Below, piece by piece: positions 58,354 through 64,000 of a stretch of DNA of 64,000 nucleotides (position 1 is the first letter of the stretch; each line of letters opens with the position of its first letter). Origin of the DNA: Luteimicrobium sp042670205 (lineage in GTDB: Bacteria; Actinomycetota; Actinomycetes; Actinomycetales; Cellulomonadaceae). Made by a program: the position numbers and the translations under genes. Under the pieces are notes generated by a model. That model was not told the origin of the DNA and made no database searches. It was given only the letters and a program-made list of their open reading frames with translations. The stretch lies in the NCBI RefSeq assembly GCF_042670205.1, contig NZ_JBHUWD010000027.1:1-64000 (forward strand), given 5' to 3'.

Positions 58354-59027
58354 TCCAGGGCGTCGAGGCCGACGAGCGCCACGTCCGGCCCCGAGGCCGC
58401 GGCGAGCAGCCGGCGGGTCGCGGCATCGTCAGCGACGGCCCCCTCGCACGCCACGAGCCAGTCCGTGAGGAAGGCCCGCAGGGGCGCGCCCGGCAGCGCG
58501 CTGCGGTCGGCGGCGCGGAGCACGACGAGCATGAGCGCCGGCACGCGCGCGGCTCCCGGGCCGTCCCCGGGCTGGAAGTAGGGGAGCGCGAGGGCCTTGC
58601 CGCCGTGGCGGGCGTAGAACCGGACGCGGGCGGTCGGGTCGCCGTGGGCCTCGCTCGCCGTGTGGTGGTCCGGGTGCTCGACCTCCGCGATGATCGCGAG
58701 CGGGTCGTGGGCCGCGGTCCACGCGTCGAGCGTCGCCGCGAGCAGAGCCCCGCCGACGCCCGCGCCCCGGTGCCCGGGCGCGATCGCGAGGTAGAGCACG
58801 AGGAGGATCCGCTCGCGCGGGAACCACGCCCCGACGACGCCCGAGACGAGCCGCGCCTCACCGTCCGACTCGTCGAACGCCCCGAGCGCCTCGAGAGACC
58901 CGTGCTCGACGTCCCGCCACAGCTCCTCGGCATCGACGAGCTCGACGGGCGGGAACGACGGCGCCAGCACGTCGCGGTGCAGGGCGAGGATCTCGGACCG
59001 GGTCGTGAGCGGTCGGGGCACGGCCAT
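58275..59027 (-). CDS. GNAT-domain protein, 250 aa
   Basis: N-terminal EILALHRDVLAPSFPPVELV and LYLAIAPGHRGAGVGGALL (acetyl-CoA loop) give a GNAT fold; HPDHHTASEAHGDPTARVRFY looks like the substrate/active-site strand. A C-terminal ~90-residue extension ends in a low-complexity tail antisense to rsmD. Possibly a novel GNAT-like subfamily, substrate unknown. ATG at 59027 with TAGGGT 6 nt upstream. Confidence 0.8.
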   Translation of the reverse strand: MAVPRPLTTRSEILALHRDVLAPSFPPVELVDAEELWRDVEHGSLEALGAFDESDGEARLVSGVVGAWFPRERILLVLYLAIAPGHRGAGVGGALLAATLDAWTAAHDPLAIIAEVEHPDHHTASEAHGDPTARVRFYARHGGKALALPYFQPGDGPGAARVPALMLVVLRAADRSALPGAPLRAFLTDWLVACEGAVADDAATRRLLAAASGPDVALVGLDALDQLPVGTLAEAEASAPAAPSAPDGSR

Positions 59028-59033
59028 GCACCG

Positions 59034-59039
59034 ACCCTA
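59034..59039 (-). promoter_or_regulatory. -10 element for GNAT-domain gene
   Basis: TAGGGT on the minus strand, 6 nt before the ATG at 59027. Confidence 0.45.
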
Positions 59040-59111
59040 CGTCCGGCGCCCCCTGGCGGACCGGGGAAGAGCTCCGCGGAGTGGCACTACGACCTGCGGC
59101 GGAGGGTGCAC

Positions 59112-59117
59112 TAGCGT
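59112..59117 (+). promoter_or_regulatory. -10 element for coaD
   Basis: TAGCGT, 6 nt before the GTG at 59124. Confidence 0.45.
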
Positions 59118-59123
59118 GACGCC

Positions 59124-59612
59124 GTGACCATCGCCGTCTGCCCCGGCTCGTTCGACCCGATGACGCTCGGGCACCTCGACGTCGTGCGCCGAGCGCGCTC
59201 GATGTTCGACGAGGTCGTCGTGGGCGTCGCACGCAACGCCGGGAAGTCGGCGCTCCTGACGGTCGACGAGCGGCTCGACGTCGCGCGTGCGGCGGTCGAG
59301 CACGCGGGGCTCGAGGGCGTCCGCGTCGCTCGTGTCCCCGGCCTCCTGGTGGAGTTCTGCCGCGAGATCGGGGCCCACGCGGTGGTCAAGGGCCTGCGGG
59401 GTGGCGCCGACTTCGACGCCGAGGTCCCCATGGCCCTCATGAACCGGCACCTGGCCGACGTCGAGACGGTCTTCGTCATCGGCGACCCCGCCCTCGCGCA
59501 CGTCGCGTCGTCGCTCGTGAAGGACGTCGCGCGGCACGGGGGCGACGTCGACGACCTGGTACCGCCGGGCGTCGGTGACGTGGTGCGTGCGGCGCTCGCA
59601 CGCACCGCCTGA
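59124..59612 (+). CDS. coaD: Phosphopantetheine adenylyltransferase
   Basis: 162 aa nucleotidyltransferase, penultimate step of coenzyme A synthesis. N-terminal VCPGSFDPMTLGHLDVVRRA carries the TxGH motif (His17); VVKGLRGGADFDAE and VASSLVKDVARHGGDV are typical. Length normal. The -10 position and family N-terminus set the GTG. Confidence 0.95.
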   Translation: MTIAVCPGSFDPMTLGHLDVVRRARSMFDEVVVGVARNAGKSALLTVDERLDVARAAVEHAGLEGVRVARVPGLLVEFCREIGAHAVVKGLRGGADFDAEVPMALMNRHLADVETVFVIGDPALAHVASSLVKDVARHGGDVDDLVPPGVGDVVRAALARTA

Positions 59613-59643
59613 GGTGAGCAATGCCCAGCAAGGAGGAGGAGCC

Positions 59644-60213
59644 GTGAGCAGCACCGGAGCGAGCGGAGGACGCGCGGCGGACGCGCGGGACCAGCGGGTC
59701 GCCGTGGCGCCGCCCGCGCAGGGGGCGGACCCCGTGGCGACCCTGACGGCGATCGTGGCGGACCTCACGGAGCTGGTGGCGGGGGCTCGCACGGGCCCCC
59801 TGGGGGGAGGCACCCTCAAGGTGCCGCGCGACCAGCTCGTCGCGCTCGTCGACGAGCTGCGCGAAGCGGTGCCGCACCAGCTCGACGAGGCCGACCGCGT
59901 CCTCGAGGACGCCGACCGCGTGCTCGGAGAGGCGCAGGCCCAGGCGGAGGACGTGCTGTCGACGGCGCGCGCCCGTGCGATCGAGCTCGTGCAGCGCGAG
60001 CAGGTCGTGGCGCAGGCGCAGGCCCGCGCGGCCGAGGTCGTGGCTGCGGCGGAGGCCGACGCCGTCCGGATCCGGCAGGACGCCGACGACTACTGCGACC
60101 GCCGGCTCGCGATGCTCGAGGACGTGCTGGAGCAGGCGGGCGTGCAGGTCCGCGCCGGCCGTGAGCGCCTCGTCGAGCGTGCGCTCGAGCGGTCGGCCGA
60201 GCGCGCGGACTGA
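59644..60213 (+). CDS. SepIVA-like coiled-coil protein
   Basis: 189 aa. A disordered N-terminus, then DPVATLTAIVADLTELVAGA and a long coiled coil (~80-175) with Ala/Glu/Gln heptads: ADRVLEDADRVLGEAQAQAE. It resembles DivIVA-family SepIVA, which in mycobacteria has the same neighbours (DUF177, rnc, mutM) and acts in polar growth and septation. GTG with AAGGAGGAGGAG, the strongest ribosome binding site in the window, 31 bases after coaD. Confidence 0.72.
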   Translation: MSSTGASGGRAADARDQRVAVAPPAQGADPVATLTAIVADLTELVAGARTGPLGGGTLKVPRDQLVALVDELREAVPHQLDEADRVLEDADRVLGEAQAQAEDVLSTARARAIELVQREQVVAQAQARAAEVVAAAEADAVRIRQDADDYCDRRLAMLEDVLEQAGVQVRAGRERLVERALERSAERAD

Positions 60214-60434
60214 TGCCGCACGGCCAGCGGGGCAACGCGGTCCGACGTCTTCGTCGGCTTGGGCGCGTGCCACCCCATGCCGTATAGTTGACGGTTGGTC
60301 CTGCTGGTCATGTGGTCCCCGGTCGTCGGGGGCCTCCGCGGACCGAGATCATCTTCTCGCCGTGTGCTGTCGCGCGGGCCCGTGCCTTCGGTCCGGACTC
60401 GCGTCGATGGTTCACGTTCGAGGCCGGAGAAACC
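60214..60434 (+). promoter_or_regulatory. Promoter and 5' UTR of DUF177-rpmF operon
   Basis: -35 TTGGGC (60259-60264), 18-bp spacer, -10 TATAGT (60283-60288), the best sigma-70-like pair in the window. A ~140-nt 5' UTR follows; no riboswitch was recognised. Confidence 0.6.
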
Positions 60435-61022
60435 ATGGAGCGTCACATCACCCTCGACCCGCGGTCGCCGTTCGTGCTCGACACCCACGAGCTCAGCCGA
60501 CGCCCCGGGTCCCAGCGTGAGATCGACCGCACCGTGGCCGCACCCGAGGGTCTCGGCACCGTCGTGACCGGCATCCCCGCCGGCGACGACCTCGAGCTGC
60601 ACCTGCGCCTCGAGGCCGTGATGGAGGGGGTCCTGGTCACCGGCGAGATCCGGGGCCGGGCGGTCGGGGAGTGCGTGCGCTGCCTGGACGAGACGGTCGA
60701 CGACGTCGACGCCACGTTCCAGGAGCTGTACGTCTACCCGGAGCGCGCCCGCGCCGCGGAGGAGTCCGGCGACGACGAGGAGGACGTGCACGAGCTCGAG
60801 GGCGACCTGGTCGACATCGAGCCCGCGCTTCGGGATGCGGTGGTCACTGCACTACCATTCCAACCGTTGTGCCAGCCGGACTGCCCTGGCCTGTGCTCCG
60901 AGTGCGGAGCGCGCCTGGCGGACGACCCTGGCCACCACCATGACGTGGTCGACCCCCGGTGGTCGGCACTGAAGAGCATGCTCGGCACGGACGTCGTGCC
61001 GGACGAGACGAAAGAGAGCTAG
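60435..61022 (+). CDS. DUF177/YceD-family protein
   Basis: 195 aa. Four Cys form a likely metal site (GECVRCLDE; QPDCPGLCSECG); the second cluster DCPGLCSECG is the YceD signature. YceD (DUF177) proteins help 23S rRNA folding or maturation and are encoded just before rpmF. An acidic insertion (SGDDEEDVHELEG) follows the first pair. ATG start. Confidence 0.9.
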   Translation: MERHITLDPRSPFVLDTHELSRRPGSQREIDRTVAAPEGLGTVVTGIPAGDDLELHLRLEAVMEGVLVTGEIRGRAVGECVRCLDETVDDVDATFQELYVYPERARAAEESGDDEEDVHELEGDLVDIEPALRDAVVTALPFQPLCQPDCPGLCSECGARLADDPGHHHDVVDPRWSALKSMLGTDVVPDETKES

Positions 61023-61024
61023 CC

Positions 61025-61216
61025 GTGGCTGTTCCGAAGCGCAAGATGTCGCGCAGCAACACCCGTGCGCGCCGTTCGCAGTGGAAGACGACCGCCGCGA
61101 ACCTCACGACGTGCCCGCAGTGCAAGGGCCAGAAGCTGTCGCACACGGCCTGCCCGACGTGCGGCACCTACAAGGGTCGCCAGTACACGGCGGCGCTGCG
61201 CACCGAGCACGCCTGA
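61025..61216 (+). CDS. rpmF: 50S ribosomal protein L32
   Basis: 63 aa. AVPKRKMSRSNTRARRSQWK start is diagnostic; Cys pairs CPQC and CPTC bind zinc. GTG, two bases after the DUF177 stop, clearly one operon. The stop is followed by rnc. Confidence 0.96.
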   Translation: MAVPKRKMSRSNTRARRSQWKTTAANLTTCPQCKGQKLSHTACPTCGTYKGRQYTAALRTEHA

Positions 61217-61223
61217 GCCACCC

Positions 61224-61994
61224 GTGTCCGCTCAGCGCGAGCGTCCTGACCAGCAGGCCGGCGCCGGCGGAGCCGATGTACTCCTCGAGAAGCTCGGGGT
61301 CCGTGTGGACCCCGAGCTTCTCGTGCTGGCGCTGACGCACCGTTCGTTCGCGCACGAGGCCGGGGGGATCCCCACCAACGAGCGCCTCGAGTTCCTCGGC
61401 GACTCCGTCCTGGGCTTCGTCGTCACGGACGCCCTGTACCGCGACCACGCCGACCTCCCCGAGGGCGAGCTCGCGAAGATGCGCGCGGCGACCGTGTCGC
61501 AGCGCTCGCTCGCCGCGATCGCGCGCGAGCTCGAGCTGGGCCGGTTCATCCTGCTCGGCAAGGGCGAGCTGCGCACCGGCGGCTACGACAAGGACTCGAT
61601 CCTGTCGGACACCGTCGAGGCGATCATCGGCGCGGTCTTCCTGAGCGGCGGCATCGACGCGGCCCGCACGTTCGTGCACCGGCTCGTCGACGCCACTCTC
61701 GAGGTCGCGGCCGACCTGGGCGCGGGCCTCGACTGGAAGACCTCCCTGCAGGAGCTCGCGGGCGAGCTCGGCCTGGGCGCGCCCGAGTACCGCTGGGAGG
61801 CCGAGGGCCCCGCGCACGCGCGGGTCTTCACGTCGCACCTGGCCCTCGACGGCGAGGTCCTGGGGACCGGGACCGGGACCGCCAAGAAGCACGCCGAGCA
61901 GGAGGCTGCCGAGCGCGCGTACGCCGTGCTGAAGGCCCGGGTCGACGCCGCAGCGGCCGGCGGAGCGGACCCCGCGCACGCGGACCAGGGCTGA
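61224..61994 (+). CDS. rnc: Ribonuclease III
   Basis: 256 aa. Signature NERLEFLGDSVL at 52-63, second metal-ligand site in DTVEAIIGAVFLSGG, and a C-terminal dsRBD (LQELAGELGLGAPEYRWEA; GTAKKHAEQEAAERA). Processes rRNA and dsRNA. GTG start 8 bases after rpmF. An Ala/Gly-rich 18-residue N-terminus and a similar C-terminal tail are extensions. mutM follows 4 bases later. Confidence 0.95.
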   Translation: MSAQRERPDQQAGAGGADVLLEKLGVRVDPELLVLALTHRSFAHEAGGIPTNERLEFLGDSVLGFVVTDALYRDHADLPEGELAKMRAATVSQRSLAAIARELELGRFILLGKGELRTGGYDKDSILSDTVEAIIGAVFLSGGIDAARTFVHRLVDATLEVAADLGAGLDWKTSLQELAGELGLGAPEYRWEAEGPAHARVFTSHLALDGEVLGTGTGTAKKHAEQEAAERAYAVLKARVDAAAAGGADPAHADQG

Positions 61995-61997
61995 GCG

Positions 61998-62936
61998 TTG
62001 CCCGAGCTTCCCGAGGTCGAGACCGTCCGTGACGGGCTCGCCCGGCACGTGCTGGGCGCGCGGGTCGGCTCCGTCGAGGTGCTCCGCGACTACTCCGTGC
62101 GCCACCAGGACGGTGGGCCCGAGGCGTTCGTCGCGGCCCTCACGGGCGCCCGGCTGGACGCGGCTGCCCGCCGCGGCAAGTTCCTCTGGCTCGAGCTCGC
62201 GAACGCCGCCACGGGCGAGGACGACGTCGTCCCCACCCGCGCGCTCGTCGCGCACCTCGGCATGAGCGGCCAGCTCCTGGTCCGGTCCGGAGACCTTGCC
62301 GACCACCATCGGCACCTGCGCGTCCGGCTCGCGCTCGAGCAGCCCGACGGCACCGAGGCGGCGCTCGACTTCGTCGACATGCGGACGTTCGGCCACCTCG
62401 TCGTCGCACCCCTCGTAGCGACCCCGGACGTCGCCCCCGGCGGGCTCGGCACCGACCGGCCGCTCGTGCCGGAACCCGCCGCGCACATCGCCCGCGACCT
62501 GCTCGACCCCGCGCTCGACGAGGCGGCGCTCGGGGGGGCGCTGCGGCGTCGTCGGACGGGGGTGAAGCGGGCGCTGCTCGACCAGACCCTCGTCTCGGGC
62601 GTCGGGAACATCTACGCCGACGAGGCGCTGTGGCGCGCGCGGCTGCACTACGCCCGCCCCACGGACACGCTGCGCCGCACCGAGGCGACCCGGCTCCTGG
62701 AGTCCGCAGAGCAGGTGATGCGCGAGTCGCTCGCCCAGGGCGGGACGAGCTTCGACGCGCTGTACGTCAACGTCAACGGCGCGTCGGGGTACTACTCGCG
62801 CTCGCTCGCCGTCTACGGGCAGGAGGGGCGGCCGTGCCCGCGCTGCGGGACGCCCGTGCGACGCGACTCGTTCATGAACCGGTCGTCGTTCACCTGCCCG
62901 CGCTGCCAGCCGCGGCCTCGCAACGGCCGCTGGTAG
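61998..62936 (+). CDS. mutM: Formamidopyrimidine-DNA glycosylase
   Basis: 312 aa base-excision enzyme for 8-oxoguanine. Catalytic Pro2-Glu3 in PELPEVETVR (TTG start supplies Met), Lys in RRGKFLW (~61), helix-two-turn-helix VSGVGNIYADEALW, zinc finger Cys280, 283, 300, 303 intact. The rare TTG start is certain because of Pro2-Glu3. Rnc-mutM order is typical of actinobacteria. Confidence 0.95.
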   Translation: MPELPEVETVRDGLARHVLGARVGSVEVLRDYSVRHQDGGPEAFVAALTGARLDAAARRGKFLWLELANAATGEDDVVPTRALVAHLGMSGQLLVRSGDLADHHRHLRVRLALEQPDGTEAALDFVDMRTFGHLVVAPLVATPDVAPGGLGTDRPLVPEPAAHIARDLLDPALDEAALGGALRRRRTGVKRALLDQTLVSGVGNIYADEALWRARLHYARPTDTLRRTEATRLLESAEQVMRESLAQGGTSFDALYVNVNGASGYYSRSLAVYGQEGRPCPRCGTPVRRDSFMNRSSFTCPRCQPRPRNGRW

Positions 62937-62939
62937 GGC

Positions 62940-63881
62940 TCAGCGAGCCACGAGGTTGCGCAGGGGCGCACCCGTGCGGAGCGCGTCGAGGTTGGCCTCG
63001 ATCAGCTCCTCCGCGTGCTGCGGACGCCCGCCCGCCGCGTGCGGCGTGAGGATCAGGTTCGGCGCGTCCCACCACGGCGAGTCCTCGGGCAGCGGCTCCG
63101 TCGCGAAGACGTCGAGCGCGGCGCCGGCGATCGTCCCGTCGCGAAGCGCGGCCTGCAGCGCGGCCTCGTCGACCGTCGCCCCGCGCCCGACGTTGACGAA
63201 CCACGCGTGGTCGGGGAGCCGCCCGATCAGGTCGGCGCTGAGCGCGGCCTGCGTGCTCGGGAGGGCAGGGAGCAGGGAGACGAGGACGTCCGCGGTCGGG
63301 AGGAGCGCCGGGAGCTCGGCGTCGGTGACCACGGGGAAGCCCGCGCGCTCGCCGGCGGTGGAGGCGACGCCCGTGACCCGGGCGCCCAACGCCGCGAGCA
63401 ATGGCGCGAGCCGGTGCGCGATCGAGCCGAAGCCCCAGACCACCACGTGCGCGCCGTCGAGGGTCCGGAACACCGTGTCGGTCCGGTCGGACTGGACGCC
63501 TCCCAGCTCGCCGGCCCACCGCCCCTCGCGCTGGGCGTCGCGCGCCAGGTCGAGGCGACGGGCCGCCGCGAGGACGAGGGCGAGCGTGTGCTCCGTGACG
63601 GGTCCGTCGTGCAGGCCGCGCCCCGACGCGAGGGCGACGCCCGGGCCGAAGCCCGCCGCCACGAGCGTGTCGGGCCCGGCCATGAGGCCCTGGACGAGCC
63701 GCAGGCGCGTGAGGCGCTGCGCGGCGTCCGCGAGGTTGCGGCGGCCGTTGCCCCACGCCACGAGGACGTCCGCGTCCTCGGAGCCGTCCGGGAACGCGGC
63801 ACGTACGGCGTAGGGCACGACGACGTCGTCCGCGCTCGTGCGCAGGTCGAGAGGGATGGTGTCCGGCACGAGGATCTTCAC
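62940..63881 (-). CDS. D-isomer-specific 2-hydroxyacid dehydrogenase
   Basis: 313 aa NAD(P)-dependent dehydrogenase. Cofactor motif VVVWGFGSIAHRLAPLLAAL, active-site residues in NVGRGATVDEAAL (Arg region), ALDVFATEPLPED (Glu) and LTPHAAGG (His). Specific substrate unknown (GhrA/phosphoglycerate-dehydrogenase-like). GTG at 63881 preferred over 63887 because the TAGGGT is 7 nt before the former and only 1 nt before the latter. Confidence 0.87.
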   Translation of the reverse strand: MKILVPDTIPLDLRTSADDVVVPYAVRAAFPDGSEDADVLVAWGNGRRNLADAAQRLTRLRLVQGLMAGPDTLVAAGFGPGVALASGRGLHDGPVTEHTLALVLAAARRLDLARDAQREGRWAGELGGVQSDRTDTVFRTLDGAHVVVWGFGSIAHRLAPLLAALGARVTGVASTAGERAGFPVVTDAELPALLPTADVLVSLLPALPSTQAALSADLIGRLPDHAWFVNVGRGATVDEAALQAALRDGTIAGAALDVFATEPLPEDSPWWDAPNLILTPHAAGGRPQHAEELIEANLDALRTGAPLRNLVAR

Positions 63882-63888
63882 CCTCACG

Positions 63889-63894
63889 ACCCTA
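63889..63894 (-). promoter_or_regulatory. -10 element for hydroxyacid dehydrogenase gene
   Basis: TAGGGT on the minus strand, 7 nt before the GTG at 63881. Confidence 0.45.
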
Positions 63895-64000
63895 GCCGGG
63901 CACCGGGTTCGGCGCGCCGACCTGCGACGACGGCGCTAGCGTCGGGCTGGGACGGGCGCGTGGCGCCAGTCCGGAACCGGGGGTTCTCGCAGGAGGTTCT
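63895..64000 (+). other. Right edge; probable start of a further gene just beyond
   Basis: AGGAGG at about 63991-63996 within the last bases (CGCAGGAGGTTCT) looks like a strong ribosome binding site, so a plus-strand gene probably starts just outside. TAGCGT at about 63937 may be its -10. Confidence 0.35.

Overview
The window is a very GC-rich chromosomal segment with strongly GC-biased third codon positions and many GTG starts. It lies directly downstream of a ribosomal RNA operon, since the first ~38 bases are the 3' end of a 5S rRNA. Several gene neighbourhoods point to Actinomycetota: NdgR-type IclR next to leuCD; tRNA-Gln/tRNA-Glu near gltX; coaD - SepIVA-like - DUF177 - rpmF - rnc - mutM; DUF3515 beside thiL; and a DUF3516 helicase. 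An order Micrococcales host (Cellulomonas/Cellulosimicrobium-like) is my guess; the sequence alone does not settle the genus.

Layout. 1-4.2 kb: 5S end and gatCAB. 4.2-9.6 kb: a POT peptide transporter, ilvD and an ABC-2 export pair. 9.7-20 kb: branched-chain amino-acid genes (attenuated ilvBNC, leuB, ilvE, attenuated cimA) with an isochorismatase-ASCH fusion gene between ilvC and leuB. 20-34 kb: housekeeping and accessory genes (lipoate ligase family, YggS, YccF, YbaK, a large DUF3516 helicase, an aldo-keto reductase, a methyltransferase, a FAH-family hydrolase, and an amidohydrolase/beta-propeller lipoprotein operon divergent from a GntR regulator). 35-44 kb: gltX, HAD phosphatase, a LysR/YeiH pair, tRNA-Gln and tRNA-Glu, a PH-domain protein, ndgR and leuCD. 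44-51 kb: murA, plsC, gpsA, a gamma-synthase family PLP enzyme and ddl. 51-64 kb: thiL, rpmB, a FakA-like protein with recG, rsmD, coaD, a SepIVA-like protein, DUF177, rpmF, rnc, mutM and a D-2-hydroxyacid dehydrogenase. No insertion sequence, prophage or CRISPR array was seen.

How the genes work together. CimA, LeuC/LeuD, LeuB, IlvB/IlvN, IlvC, IlvD and IlvE are together sufficient, on known biochemistry, to make valine and (through citramalate, without threonine) isoleucine from pyruvate. ilvB and cimA each sit behind a short leader peptide rich in Ile/Leu/Val codons followed by an intrinsic terminator, and both leaders appear to be read from matching promoters with no 5' UTR. GatCAB, GluRS and tRNA-Gln form the indirect route to Gln-tRNA. 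MurA and Ddl are cytoplasmic peptidoglycan-precursor steps, and PlsC and GpsA are phospholipid steps.

A window-wide feature is a TAnnnT -10 hexamer placed 6-8 nt before the start codon of at least 19 genes. This suggests heavy use of leaderless mRNAs, and it was used here to choose several start codons.
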